Origin: Barnesiella sp. An22
GTDB taxonomy: Bacteria; Bacteroidota; Bacteroidia; Bacteroidales; Barnesiellaceae
Reading direction: 5' to 3'
Assembly: GCF_002159975.1 (NCBI RefSeq)
Contig: NZ_NFJR01000001.1
Span: forward strand, 372,001-436,000
DNA: 64,000 nucleotides
Positions within the stretch are counted from its first letter, which is position 1, and each line of letters starts with the position of its first letter. Shown here one piece after another: positions 7,428 to 16,092 of the stretch. Made by a program: the position numbers and the translations under genes. Under the pieces are notes generated by a model, which saw only the letters and a list, made by a program, of their open reading frames with translations, did no database searches and was not told where the DNA came from.

Positions 7428-9368
7428 ATGAGTGCATTTTTTGTCTACATACTCCAGTCGGCCGTCTGCCTGGCGATACTGTTTCTCTTCTACAGCATTC
7501 TGCTGAGCCGGGAGACCTTCTACCGCTACAACCGGGTGGCACTGCTCTGCCTCATCCCCCTCTCGTTTGTGCTGCCGCTGTGCCACTTGCCGCTGTTTAC
7601 CGAGAGCGAAAGTGCAGCCCCCGTCCCCGTCGTGATACTCGACAACCTGTCGGCCTTCAGCTACGTGACCGACGATGTCGAAGCCACAGCCGCCCCGGTG
7701 CCCGTGGCCCTCGTGGCGGCGATAGTCCTCTACTGGACCGGTGTAGTGTTTTTCGTTGCCCGCTACATCGTTACCATCGTGCGCCTGCTGCGACTCATGA
7801 GTAGCGGCCGCCGGGTGACCGACGACGAAGGTCGGCAGATTATCGTCCTGCCCCGGTCTATTGCACCCTTCAGCTGGTTCGGCCGGATTGTCCTCTCCGA
7901 GGAGGACTATGCCGCCCACAGCCGAGAGATACTGCTGCACGAGTCGGCCCACATACGCAAGCGCCACTCCCTTGACCTGCTGGTGGCCGACCTCTGTACC
8001 TGGCTGCAATGGTTCAATCCTGCCGCCTGGCTGCTGAAACGCGAGTTGCAAACCGTGCACGAATACGAGGCCGATGCCGAGGTAATCGACCAGGGCATCG
8101 ATGCCCGGCAATACCAACTGCTGCTCATCAAGCGATCGGTGGGCTCGAAATTCTACTGCGTGACCAATCACTTCAATCACAACAAACTTAATAAACGTAT
8201 TACTATGATGCTCAAAAAGAAATCCAACCGCAAAGCGACCTGGAAGTATCTCTATGTGATACCCGTCGCACTCTGTACCGTCACGGTATTCGCCCGCCCC
8301 GAAGTATCGGAACGCCTCGACGAAATCGCATCGACCGACCTGCTGGCCATGCTCGACCAGGACGATTCGCAATCGGCCACCGACCAGAGCCAAATGGTCA
8401 TCACCGCTGCCAGCAACTCGAACCAGACAAACACCCTGAACGTCAACATCGACGAATCGGGCGACTCGAGCCAGGGGAACAAACTGAAAATCAATATCAC
8501 CGAGAACGGGAAACCGGCCTCGATGGATAGTGCACTCTGCATCGTAGACGGGAAGAAAGTCTCGCGCGAAGAGATCGACAAACTCTCACCCGACCAGATA
8601 AAGAGTGTCACGGTGCTCAAAGGGAAAATGGCTGTCGAGAAGTATGGCGACGAAGCCAAAGGTGGAGCCCTGCTCATCAGTACGAAAGAGTCGGACGATA
8701 CCCAACCGATGAAGATAACCCTCTCGAACGACGGGAAACAGGGCTTCCAAACGAGCTACTATGTCATCAACGGGAAGAAAGTCCCGGCCGAAGTGATAGA
8801 CAATCTCTCGTCAGGCAAGTTCTCCTATATCATCAACGGCAAGGAAGTATCGGCCGAAGATATGGAAAAACTCAACCTGTCGGGCCAGGTCGGAAACATC
8901 TCGATACTCAACGACAACGGAGAGAATACAATCATTATCCATTCGAAAAAGTCGTCGCTGAATAATTGGCAGCAACAGGTAAAAGCCCTGTCCGACTCCA
9001 TTCGTGCAGAGGTGGCCGTCACCAAAGAGGGGAAAGAACTCTCGCCTGAAGCCATGGCTCGCATCGAGGCCCTCTCGGCCCGGATAAGCGCCAATGCCGA
9101 CTCCATCACCCGAGCCATCGACGAGAAAGGCATCAATGCCCTCTCTACCCTCAACCACCACACCGATTCGGTGGCGGCTTACGTCAAACAGATACCCAAT
9201 ATCATCTATGTTGTCGACGGCAAAAAGGTTTCGGAAAAGAAGTTCAACAAGTTAAGCCCCAACGACATTGCCAGTATTACAGTGCTGAAAGGCGGAGAGG
9301 CTAATAAGAAGTACGGAGCTAAAGAGAATGATAATGTTCTCATCATCACGACTCGAAAGAAGAAATAA
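7428..9368 (+). CDS. M56 (BlaR1-like) membrane metallopeptidase with TonB-plug-like repeats
   Basis: The 646-aa protein starts with hydrophobic helices (about 5-25 and 36-55, another near 93-117), then the zinc-protease motif HESAH at about 171-175 followed by the DLLVADLCTWLQWFNPAAWLLKRE block typical of peptidase M56. Another hydrophobic segment lies near residue 270. There is no penicillin-sensor domain. Instead the periplasmic half has repeated modules of the form DGKKVSxEExxKLSPDxIxSVTVLKG (best copies near residues 370-400 and 595-630), which resemble the plug segment of TonB-dependent receptors. This layout is known in Bacteroidota BlaR1-like proteins. It probably senses an envelope signal and inactivates the upstream repressor. 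Confidence 0.88.
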   Translation: MSAFFVYILQSAVCLAILFLFYSILLSRETFYRYNRVALLCLIPLSFVLPLCHLPLFTESESAAPVPVVILDNLSAFSYVTDDVEATAAPVPVALVAAIVLYWTGVVFFVARYIVTIVRLLRLMSSGRRVTDDEGRQIIVLPRSIAPFSWFGRIVLSEEDYAAHSREILLHESAHIRKRHSLDLLVADLCTWLQWFNPAAWLLKRELQTVHEYEADAEVIDQGIDARQYQLLLIKRSVGSKFYCVTNHFNHNKLNKRITMMLKKKSNRKATWKYLYVIPVALCTVTVFARPEVSERLDEIASTDLLAMLDQDDSQSATDQSQMVITAASNSNQTNTLNVNIDESGDSSQGNKLKINITENGKPASMDSALCIVDGKKVSREEIDKLSPDQIKSVTVLKGKMAVEKYGDEAKGGALLISTKESDDTQPMKITLSNDGKQGFQTSYYVINGKKVPAEVIDNLSSGKFSYIINGKEVSAEDMEKLNLSGQVGNISILNDNGENTIIIHSKKSSLNNWQQQVKALSDSIRAEVAVTKEGKELSPEAMARIEALSARISANADSITRAIDEKGINALSTLNHHTDSVAAYVKQIPNIIYVVDGKKVSEKKFNKLSPNDIASITVLKGGEANKKYGAKENDNVLIITTRKKK

Positions 9369-9397
9369 ATAAACGATACCCCCGACTGAAAAAAGAC

Positions 9398-9436
9398 CAG
9401 GGCTGTGCTCGTGAGAACACAGCCCTGATTGTTTTT
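9398..9436 (+). terminator. Terminator between the M56 gene and the sulfatase gene
   Basis: CAGGGCTGTG (9398-9407) pairs with CACAGCCCTG (9418-9427) and is followed by ATTGTTTTTG. Confidence 0.8.
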
Positions 9437-9468
9437 GTTCCTGTCCCTCCAGACGGCAATGCCCCGCC

Positions 9469-10983
9469 CTATTGCGGCAACGTCACCTTGAAGTAGGGGT
9501 TATCAATGTGCTGCTCGAATATGATTCGTTTCATGGCCTCGACCCGCTCGGGATACTGTGCGGCCAGGTCGTGGTCTTCGTGAATATCGTCGGCCAGATT
9601 GTAGAGATGGCACTCGCCCTTCTCGACAAAGAGTTTCCAGTCGCCCTGGCGTACGGCTATCTGGTCGGTCTCGCAAAACTCCCAATAGAGGAAGTCGTGC
9701 TGTTTCTGTTTTTTATCCTTCCCCAACAAGGTAGGTGCAAAAGTGAGGCCGTCGAAATAGTTGGGGCGCCCCTGGGCATACCGTTTCTCATAATTCTTCA
9801 CCCCCGAGAGGTCGCAGAAGGTGGGCAAAATATCGTAAAACGCCAGTTGATGGTCGTTGACCGACACCGGCACATGGCCCGGCCAGCGCACAATGAACGG
9901 AATGCGGATGCCCCCCTCGTGGCACGAACGCTTCAGCCCCTTCAGCTTGCCGTCACGTCCGAAGAAGGTAGGGTCGGCCCCACCCTCCTCGTGCGGGCCG
10001 TTGTCCGACGAGAAGATGACCATCGTATTTTCGTCCAATCCCTTGGCTTTGAGCTTAGCCAAAATCTCACCCACATACCGGTCGAGCCGCTCGATCATGG
10101 CCGCAAACTGCGCATGCGTGTGAGTCACAGGATTGTAGCGGCTCCAGTAGCTGCCGTTGTATATCCCCTTGTCGCCCAACCGCTCGCGGTATTTGTTGAG
10201 CAAAGAGTCTTCGGGCTGTACCAGCTCGGCATGCGGCAAGGTATAGGTGAAGAAGCCGAAGAAGGGTTGGTCGGCCGACTGCCGGTCGAGCCAATCGAGT
10301 GCCGCCCGATGAATGAGGTCGGCCGAGTATTGTTTGCGCTGGCCATAACCGGCGCCCCACATGGGATACCGTATATTCTCGTCGAGCGTAACGCGCACCG
10401 TAGCCGTATCGCCCAGAGCCGGGTTGTAGCGATTCAAGAAATTGGGATAGTACAGATGCGCCTGAAACTGGCAGATGTAACCGAAGAACTCGTCGACACC
10501 CCGCTTGTCGGGCGTAGAGACCGAGCCCTCGTAACCACCGGCCCATTTGCCGAACATGCCAGTCGTGTAGCCGTTGTCCTTCATCACCTCGGTGAGGATT
10601 ACGTGGTCGGGGTCATACGGGTGCTGCCCCACCACGGCATAGTCGGTATTGATGCCATAGCGCACCTCGCCGCTCTCGGGCCAATACTCCTTGTTGCCAC
10701 GCACCTCGCCGTGGCCCGAGTGCTGCCCCGTCATAATGCTGGCTCGTGACGGAGCACTCACGGGACTGCCCGAATAGGCCTGCGTGAAACGCATACCCTC
10801 CGAAGCCATGCGGTCGAGGTTGGGCGTATCGATATATCGCTGCCCGTAACACCCCAAATCGCCATATCCCATGTCGTCGCACAGGATAAAAATAATATTA
10901 GGCTTGTCGCTCTTCTGCGCTAATGCCGGGGAAACGGCGGTCAACAATCCACCGCCCAGGAATAAAAGTCTGCCGTATTTCAT
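9469..10983 (-). CDS. Ser-type sulfatase (arylsulfatase family S1), secreted
   Basis: A 504-aa alkaline-phosphatase-fold sulfatase that removes sulfate esters, probably from host or dietary glycans in the periplasm. A signal peptide (residues 1-23, ending ALAQ) precedes PNIIFILCDDMGYGDLGCYG, which holds the calcium-binding Asp pair. The maturation motif is S76-A-P-S-R80, so the catalytic formylglycine would come from Ser. GKWAGGYEG and SSDNGPHEEGG carry further metal ligands. I chose the ATG at 10983 because the upstream frame lacks a signal peptide and runs through the promoter repeat. Substrate unknown. An anaerobic sulfatase maturase gene lies 0.9 kb away. Confidence 0.93.
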   Translation of the reverse strand: MKYGRLLFLGGGLLTAVSPALAQKSDKPNIIFILCDDMGYGDLGCYGQRYIDTPNLDRMASEGMRFTQAYSGSPVSAPSRASIMTGQHSGHGEVRGNKEYWPESGEVRYGINTDYAVVGQHPYDPDHVILTEVMKDNGYTTGMFGKWAGGYEGSVSTPDKRGVDEFFGYICQFQAHLYYPNFLNRYNPALGDTATVRVTLDENIRYPMWGAGYGQRKQYSADLIHRAALDWLDRQSADQPFFGFFTYTLPHAELVQPEDSLLNKYRERLGDKGIYNGSYWSRYNPVTHTHAQFAAMIERLDRYVGEILAKLKAKGLDENTMVIFSSDNGPHEEGGADPTFFGRDGKLKGLKRSCHEGGIRIPFIVRWPGHVPVSVNDHQLAFYDILPTFCDLSGVKNYEKRYAQGRPNYFDGLTFAPTLLGKDKKQKQHDFLYWEFCETDQIAVRQGDWKLFVEKGECHLYNLADDIHEDHDLAAQYPERVEAMKRIIFEQHIDNPYFKVTLPQ

Positions 10984-11010
10984 CTGTTTCCGATATGTGT
11001 GTGTTAGAAT

Positions 11011-11230
11011 GGGATAAAGATAGTGAAAGGCGAGAGGAGAAGCAAACCGAAATGAAATTTCGAGTTTGATCATCCCGAGCCGACTCCTATCTTCGTGTAA
11101 CAAAGATAGTGAAAGGAGAGCGCAGAGACAAAGAGAAAACAAAGTTTTCATTTTTGACTATGCCGAACCGCATCCTGTCTTCTGAAAAGATAGTGAAAGG
11201 AGAGCGCAATAAAGCCAAACTTGTTTGAGT
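11011..11230 (-). repeat. Promoter-bearing repeat family, locus A (three tandem units, minus sense)
   Basis: Three tandem units point toward the sulfatase. Unit A1: TTTG (11043-11046), 20 bp, TATCTTTA (11015-11022). Unit A2: palindrome GAAAAC-N3-GTTTTC (11135-11149), TTTG (11129-11132), 20 bp, TATCTTTG (11101-11108). Unit A3 is degenerate, with TATCTTTT and a different palindrome CAAAC-N2-GTTTG (11216-11227). A1 has its own palindrome CGAAAT-N3-ATTTCG just upstream of its TTTG. Between units lies a conserved GCGGTTCGGCA box. A1 is 32 bp from the sulfatase ATG, so it is the best candidate for the working promoter. Confidence 0.8.
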
Positions 11231-11242
11231 TTTTTGGCAGGA

Positions 11243-11274
11243 TTCGGAACTTTTCCGTAAAAAAATTATCTTTG
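11243..11274 (+). promoter_or_regulatory. Likely promoter of the DUF1232 gene
   Basis: TTCG at 11243-11246, 20 bp, then TATCTTTG at 11267-11274. The start codon is at 11335. Confidence 0.5.
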
Positions 11275-11334
11275 CGACGATAGATTGTGAGACGGAACAC
11301 ACTCTCTATACACAAACACGAAACGAAAAAGAAT

Positions 11335-11769
11335 ATGTTCACGATCATTTGCATCACCATTTTAGCCTATATGATTATGGGCAAAGATATCAAACGGCTT
11401 CTGGCCCGAGTAAAAAATGTCGATTGGCGCGACAAGATAAACCGCATATACATCAAGTTGCAGCCCTATGCCCTCAAGGTAGGCCGTGTGGCGGCTCGCC
11501 CGTTGCTCCAGTTCTACTACGTGATGAAGGACGAGAAGACCTCGGCCCTCGACCGCATTCTCATCTATGCCGCCATCATCTACACCATTTCGCCGGTAAG
11601 CCTCATCCCCAGTGCCGTGTTCAAGTTCATCGGGGTACTCGACGAAGGGGCCGCCGTGCTCTATGTCTACAAAAAGATAAAGGGCAAAATCACCCCCGAA
11701 ATCAACGCCCAGGTCGATGAAACCCTCGACCAATGGTTCGGCACCCGCTACGAAATGGTGAGGGAGTAA
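11335..11769 (+). CDS. DUF1232 (YkvA-like) membrane protein
   Basis: A 144-aa protein. A hydrophobic N-terminal segment is followed by a basic region and then the DUF1232 core ALDRILIYAAIIYTISPVSLIPSAVFKFIGVLDEGAAVLYV (about residues 73-115), the motif shared by YkvA proteins. The function of this family is not known. ATG 11335 was preferred over a start 16 codons upstream because it follows directly after the 5' region and gives the usual length. It is followed by a hairpin terminator. Confidence 0.8.
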   Translation: MFTIICITILAYMIMGKDIKRLLARVKNVDWRDKINRIYIKLQPYALKVGRVAARPLLQFYYVMKDEKTSALDRILIYAAIIYTISPVSLIPSAVFKFIGVLDEGAAVLYVYKKIKGKITPEINAQVDETLDQWFGTRYEMVRE

Positions 11770-11801
11770 TCCGCTTGTAAGATATTATAAAAATATTTCG
11801 A

Positions 11802-11830
11802 GCGAGGATAGTTTTTCTATTCTCGCTTTT
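11802..11830 (+). terminator. Terminator after the DUF1232 gene
   Basis: GCGAGGATAG (11802-11811) pairs with CTATTCTCGC (11817-11826) with one G-T pair, five-T loop, then TTTT. TATCTTTA at 11834-11841, immediately after, may be the -7 element of the maturase gene. Confidence 0.75.
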
Positions 11831-11875
11831 CTGTATCTTTACAGATGATAAGAAAAACGTCACAGAGACTCGATT

Positions 11876-13123
11876 ATGGAAAAGACACTCTATACCCCAT
11901 TCGACCGAATCATGTATATCATGGCCAAGCCGGTGGGATCGATTTGCAACCTGGCTTGTACCTATTGCTACTACACCGAAAAGGCTAAGCTCTACCACGA
12001 TACGCCTCGCCATATCATGAGCGAGAGTTTGCTCGAGAAGTTTATCAAGGAGTATATCGAGAGCCAGGCGAGCGACCATATCCTCTTCACCTGGCATGGC
12101 GGCGAGACGCTGATGCGCCCGCTCGACTTCTACCAAAAGGTGGTGAAGCTGCAGGCTCAGTATGGCCGGGGCCGTGTCATCGAGAACAGCATACAGACCA
12201 ACGGTACACTGCTGACCGACAGCTGGTGCCGCTTCTTCAAAGAGAACAACTGGCTGGTGGGGGTGAGTATCGACGGCCCGCAGGAGTTTCACGACGAATA
12301 CCGCCTTACGAAACAGGGACGGCCTACTTTCGTGAAGGTGATGCAGGGTATCAACCTGCTCAACAAGCACGGGGTGGAGTGGAACGCCCTGGCCGTGGTC
12401 AACGACTTCAACGCCGATTATCCGCTCGACTTCTATCACTTTTTCAAGGATATTCACTGCAAGTATATCCAGTTTACCCCTATCGTCGAGCGCATCAATC
12501 CGCACGCCGACGGTCGCCATCTGGCGGCTCCCGACGAGGAGACGCGCGACGGGGTGACCGACTTCTCGGTCTCGCCCGAACAGTGGGGCGAATTTCTCTG
12601 CACCCTCTTCGACGAATGGGTGCGCAACGACGTGGGCGAGTACTTCGTGCAGCTGTTCGATGCCACCCTGGCCAATTGGGCGGGGGTGATGCCGGGCATC
12701 TGCACCATGGCCGAAACTTGCGGCCATGCCGGCGTGATGGAGTTTAATGGCGACGTGTACAGTTGCGACCACTTCGTCTTCCCCGAATACAAGCTGGGGA
12801 ATATCTACTCCAAGTCGCTCATCGAGATGATGAACAGCCCGCAACAGATTGCCTTCGGGCAGAACAAGCGCGACGGCCTGCCGGCCCAGTGCAAAGCGTG
12901 CGACTACCTGTTTGCCTGCCACGGCGAGTGTCCCAAAAACCGGTTTGCCCGCACCGCTACCGGTGAGCCGGGGCTGAACTACCTGTGTGCCGGGTATCAC
13001 CGCTTTTTCGAGCATGTGGCTCCCTACATGGATTTTATGAAACACGAGCTCGACAACAAGCGGCCGCCAGCCAACGTGATGCAGTGGATTCGCGAAAACG
13101 AGAAGAACGAAAAGCGACGCTAA
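11876..13123 (+). CDS. Anaerobic sulfatase-maturating enzyme (radical SAM, SPASM)
   Basis: A 415-aa radical SAM enzyme that oxidises the active-site Ser or Cys of sulfatases to formylglycine without oxygen. The [4Fe-4S]-SAM motif is C24-NLA-C28-TY-C31. The C-terminal SPASM region shows C-x-M-A-E-T-C-G (about 280-287), then CDHF, and CKACDYLFACHGECPKNRF near 340-358, which provide the two auxiliary clusters. FTWHGGETLMRP is the conserved GGE motif. Bacteroides thetaiotaomicron depends on one such enzyme for all its sulfatases. All three sulfatases in this window are Ser-type and would be its substrates. Confidence 0.93.
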   Translation: MEKTLYTPFDRIMYIMAKPVGSICNLACTYCYYTEKAKLYHDTPRHIMSESLLEKFIKEYIESQASDHILFTWHGGETLMRPLDFYQKVVKLQAQYGRGRVIENSIQTNGTLLTDSWCRFFKENNWLVGVSIDGPQEFHDEYRLTKQGRPTFVKVMQGINLLNKHGVEWNALAVVNDFNADYPLDFYHFFKDIHCKYIQFTPIVERINPHADGRHLAAPDEETRDGVTDFSVSPEQWGEFLCTLFDEWVRNDVGEYFVQLFDATLANWAGVMPGICTMAETCGHAGVMEFNGDVYSCDHFVFPEYKLGNIYSKSLIEMMNSPQQIAFGQNKRDGLPAQCKACDYLFACHGECPKNRFARTATGEPGLNYLCAGYHRFFEHVAPYMDFMKHELDNKRPPANVMQWIRENEKNEKRR

Positions 13124-13139
13124 CGCTCCTGCCATAACG

Positions 13140-13180
13140 ACAAGCCCCGAAGTGCTGAAGACCAGACTCCGGGGCTTGTT
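13140..13180 (+). terminator. Terminator between the maturase and rlmD genes
   Basis: ACAAGCCCCG (13140-13149) pairs with CGGGGCTTGT; a T-rich tail TCTATTTTCTT follows on the plus strand. The convergent rlmD gene may use the same hairpin. Confidence 0.7.
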
Positions 13181-13212
13181 CTATTTTCTTGATTCTGTTT
13201 CGCGATACTCTC

Positions 13213-14628
13213 CTACTCTTCCTTGCGCTCCAGCAACACCACATTCTCTACATGGTGAGTATGGGGGAACATGTCGACCGGCTGCACGCGCGCCACGCGA
13301 TACTTGGCATCGAGCAGCGACAGGTCGCGCGCCTGCGTGGCGGGATTGCAACTGACATAGACGATGCGACGCGGCTCGGCAAAGAGGATGGTCTTGATTA
13401 CATCGTCGTGCATGCCGGCGCGAGGCGGGTCGGTGATGATGACATCGGGGCGACCGTGTTCACCGATAAACTCTTCGGTAAGAATATCTTTCATATCGCC
13501 GGCATAGAACAGCGTGTTGTCGAGGCCGTTGATACGGGCATTCTCCTTGGCATCCTCGATAGCCTCGGGCACATACTCGATGCCGATGACCTTGCGCGAC
13601 TGCCGGGCCACGAAGTTGGCAATGGTACCCGTGCCGGTGTAGAGGTCGTAGACCAGTTCGTCGCCGGTGAGGCCGGCAAACTCGCGGGCCACCTTGTAGA
13701 GTTCGTAGGCCTGCTCCGAGTTGGTCTGGTAGAACGACTTGGGGCCAATCTTGAAGCGCAGCCCCTCCATGCTCTCCCAGATGTAGTCGCGCCCGCGATA
13801 GAGGTGCACCTCCTGGTCGGTGATGGTATCGTTGGGTTTCTGGTTGACTATATAGAGGAGCGAGGTAATCTGGGGGAACTCGTCGGCCACGTGCTGCATC
13901 ATCGCCTCTATACGCTCCCGGTCGGGCTCGAAGAAAACGACGATAAGCATGATTTCGCCCGTCGAGGCGGTGCGCACGATGATATTGCGCATGAGTCCCG
14001 TCTGCTCGCGCAGGTCGAAGAAGGGGTAATTGTGGTCGATGGCAAACTGCCGTATCGAGAGGCGTATGAGGTTGGAGATGTCGTCCTGGAGCCAGCACTT
14101 CTTGATGTCGAGCACCTTGTCGAACATGCCCGGTATGTGGAACCCCAACGCATTGCGGCTGTCGAACTCCTGAGCCGACTGCAACTGCTCGTAGGTGAGC
14201 CACGACCGATTCGAGAACGAGAACTCGAGCTTGTTGCGGTAGAACTGCTGCTTGGCCGACCCCTTCGTGGGCAACACCTCGGGCAAGGGAATCTTGCCGA
14301 TGCGGGTGAGGTTGTCCTCGACCTGCTGCCGTTTGAACTGCAACTGGAAGTCGTAGGTCACATGCTGCCACTTGCAGCCGCCGCACACCCCGAAGTGTTC
14401 GCAAAAAGGCTGCACCCGCAGCGGCGAATAGCTGTGAAATTTCACGATACGCGCCTCGGCGTAGCTGTGCTTCTTGCGCGTCACCTGTAAATCGACTACA
14501 TCGCCCGGAGCGGCAAAGGGTACAAACACCACCAGGTCGTTCACTCGTGCCAAAGCCTTTCCTTCGGCAGCCACACCGGTTATCTCAATCTGCTCCAGCA
14601 AGGGGAGCTCTTTCTTCTTTCGTGCCAA
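13213..14628 (-). CDS. rlmD: 23S rRNA (uracil-5-)-methyltransferase, RlmD/RumA type
   Basis: A class I SAM-dependent m5U methyltransferase of about 471 aa. An N-terminal TRAM-like domain (GVAAEGKALARVNDLVVFVPFAAPGD) precedes the Fe-S cysteines in FCEHFGVCGGCKWQH. The SAM fold shows DLYTGTGTIANFVA, and VITDPPRAGMHDDV plus YVSCNPATQARDL hold the catalytic Cys. I place the start at TTG 14628, giving the family N-terminus ARKKKELP. The longer frame from 14688 would begin inside the -33 box of the promoter repeat and translate the promoter. Whether the target is U1939 or another uridine cannot be read here. Confidence 0.88.
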   Translation of the reverse strand: MARKKKELPLLEQIEITGVAAEGKALARVNDLVVFVPFAAPGDVVDLQVTRKKHSYAEARIVKFHSYSPLRVQPFCEHFGVCGGCKWQHVTYDFQLQFKRQQVEDNLTRIGKIPLPEVLPTKGSAKQQFYRNKLEFSFSNRSWLTYEQLQSAQEFDSRNALGFHIPGMFDKVLDIKKCWLQDDISNLIRLSIRQFAIDHNYPFFDLREQTGLMRNIIVRTASTGEIMLIVVFFEPDRERIEAMMQHVADEFPQITSLLYIVNQKPNDTITDQEVHLYRGRDYIWESMEGLRFKIGPKSFYQTNSEQAYELYKVAREFAGLTGDELVYDLYTGTGTIANFVARQSRKVIGIEYVPEAIEDAKENARINGLDNTLFYAGDMKDILTEEFIGEHGRPDVIITDPPRAGMHDDVIKTILFAEPRRIVYVSCNPATQARDLSLLDAKYRVARVQPVDMFPHTHHVENVVLLERKEE

Positions 14629-14656
14629 AACAAATAAGTATAAGAATAATAATGGT

Positions 14657-15115
14657 GCAAAGATAGTGAAAGGTAAGAGTAGAGGCAAAGGAAAACGCAG
14701 TTTTCAACTTTGACTCTGCCGAACCGCCATCTATCTTCTGAAAAGATAGTGAAAGTCGAAGGTAGAAAAGCAAGCTTGCTTGATTTTTATACTGAGACGC
14801 ATCCTATCTTCGTGTAGCAAAGATAATGAAAGGTGAGAGTAGAGGCAAAAGAAAACGCAGTTTTCAATTTTGACTCTGCCGAACCGCATCCTGTCTTATC
14901 CAAAGATAGTGAAAGGTGAGCGACAAGCAAAGAGGCTTGCATTATTTGCTTGGCCGAACCGCATCCTGTCTTCTGAAAAGATAGCGAAAGGTGAGAGTAG
15001 AGGCAAAAGAAAACGCAGTTTTCAATTTTGACTCTGCCGAACCGCATCCTGTCTTCTGAAAAGATAGCGAAAGGTGAGCGCAGAGGCAAAGGAAAACGCA
15101 CCCTTTTCAGCTGAC
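14657..15115 (-). repeat. Promoter-bearing repeat family, locus B (six tandem units, minus sense)
   Basis: Six units begin (at the -7 end) near 14658, 14741, 14818, 14901, 14976 and 15059, giving periods of 83, 77, 83, 75 and 83 bp. Units 1, 3, 5 and 6 are type 1, with palindrome GAAAAC-N3-GTTTTC (decayed in unit 6). Units 2 and 4 are type 2, with AAGCAAGCTTGCTT at 14768-14781 and CAAGC-N6-GCTTG at 14924-14939. TTTG and the -7 box are exactly 20 bp apart in units 1, 3, 5 and 6, and 19 bp in unit 4. The -7 boxes are TATCTTTG in units 1, 3 and 4 and TATCTTTT in 2, 5 and 6. The unit nearest rlmD is intact. No gene is present in this 500-bp interval. Confidence 0.85.
14658..14705 (-). promoter_or_regulatory. 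rlmD proximal promoter (unit B1)
   Basis: On the minus strand: palindrome GAAAAC-TGC-GTTTTC (14691-14705), TTTG (14686-14689), 20 bp, TATCTTTG (14658-14665). The expected transcript start is about 20 nt before the TTG start codon at 14628. Confidence 0.7.
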
Positions 15116-15127
15116 CATGCACGGGGG

Positions 15128-16024
15128 TTACTCGCGCAGACGGAACTCGTTGGGGGTGCAACCCACCACCCGCTTGAACATGCGGCTCATGTGCTGGGGA
15201 TACTGGAACCCCAGGCTGTATGCAATCTCGCTCATCGACTTCGAGGTTGAGAGCAGCAGCTCCTTGGCACGGGCAATCAGTTTCTTCTGGATGTGTTCCG
15301 ATACGGTCATTCCCGTCTGTTTCCGAATCATATCGCCGAAGTAGTTGGGCGACAGATATACCTGTTCGGCAAAATACTTCACGGTAGGCAGCCCTATCTC
15401 CTGCGGAGCCTTGCTGTCGAAATACTCGTCGAGCAAGCGCTCGAAACGCACGATAATATCTTTGTTGGGGAGTTCGCGGGTAGTAAACTGCCGCTCATAG
15501 AAACGCATGCAGTAATCGAGCAACAGCCCTATGTTGGCCGTAATGAGCCGACGGCTGTGTTTGTCGATATTGTGCCGCAACTCGGCATCGATCTTCTGCA
15601 GGCAATCCATGATGGTATCGCGCTCGCTCTCGGAGAGGTGCAGCGCCTCGCGCGTCTCGTACGAGAAGAACGAATACTTCTTAATCTCCTGCCCCAGCAT
15701 GGTGCCCCGAATGAAATCGGGATGGAAGAGCAACCCGTGAGCCTTGGGACGAGCATCCTTCGCCATATCTACCTCGGCCACCTGACCGGGAGCAAAGCAG
15801 ACAATTGTACCCTCGCCATAATCGTAGGGCTGACGGCCGTAGGTAATATCGCCACATTTCGTCTCTTTCAAGAACAGCGCATATACGCCATAACTGATTT
15901 TAAGGTGTTCGGGCCATTGAGTAGCTTGCGACAAGTCGATTACCGCCACCATCGGGTGCAAGGTTTCCAAGCCAAAAATCTTGTTATACTGATCTACACT
16001 ATCCAATTTGATCCACTCTTCCAT
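15128..16024 (-). CDS. AraC family transcriptional regulator (AraC-1)
   Basis: A 298-aa regulator with an N-terminal sensor region and a C-terminal double helix-turn-helix: YFAEQVYLSPNYFGDMIRKQTGMTVSEHI is the first HTH and SMSEIAYSLGFQYPQHMSRMFKRVVGCTPNEFR the second. I chose ATG 16024; an upstream in-frame start at 16111 would overlap the operator. It is divergent from the CMD-cupin/alcohol dehydrogenase genes, with two copies of a direct-repeat operator between. It is a paralogue of the regulator at 19606 (shared segments around LHLSxxER and LLLDYxxRFYxRQF). Likely activator of its divergent neighbours. Confidence 0.92.
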   Translation of the reverse strand: MEEWIKLDSVDQYNKIFGLETLHPMVAVIDLSQATQWPEHLKISYGVYALFLKETKCGDITYGRQPYDYGEGTIVCFAPGQVAEVDMAKDARPKAHGLLFHPDFIRGTMLGQEIKKYSFFSYETREALHLSESERDTIMDCLQKIDAELRHNIDKHSRRLITANIGLLLDYCMRFYERQFTTRELPNKDIIVRFERLLDEYFDSKAPQEIGLPTVKYFAEQVYLSPNYFGDMIRKQTGMTVSEHIQKKLIARAKELLLSTSKSMSEIAYSLGFQYPQHMSRMFKRVVGCTPNEFRLRE

Positions 16025-16047
16025 AACACAAAATTTAATCGTTACGG

Positions 16048-16055
16048 CAAATATA
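16048..16055 (-). promoter_or_regulatory. -7 element of AraC-1
   Basis: Minus-strand TATATTTG at 16048-16055 is a full TAnnTTTG match, 24 bp before the ATG. No clear -33 box is present, and operator module 1 begins 38 bp upstream of it. Confidence 0.5.
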
Positions 16056-16092
16056 CTATTATAATTCGATATATCCTCGACTCGGCCGTCGT

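Noticed and set aside
14787-15161. A 124-codon minus-strand reading frame across the promoter array
   Set aside because: It is made entirely of repeat units; the peptide repeats with the 83- and 75-bp periods and has no start context or family. It reflects the repeat, not a gene.
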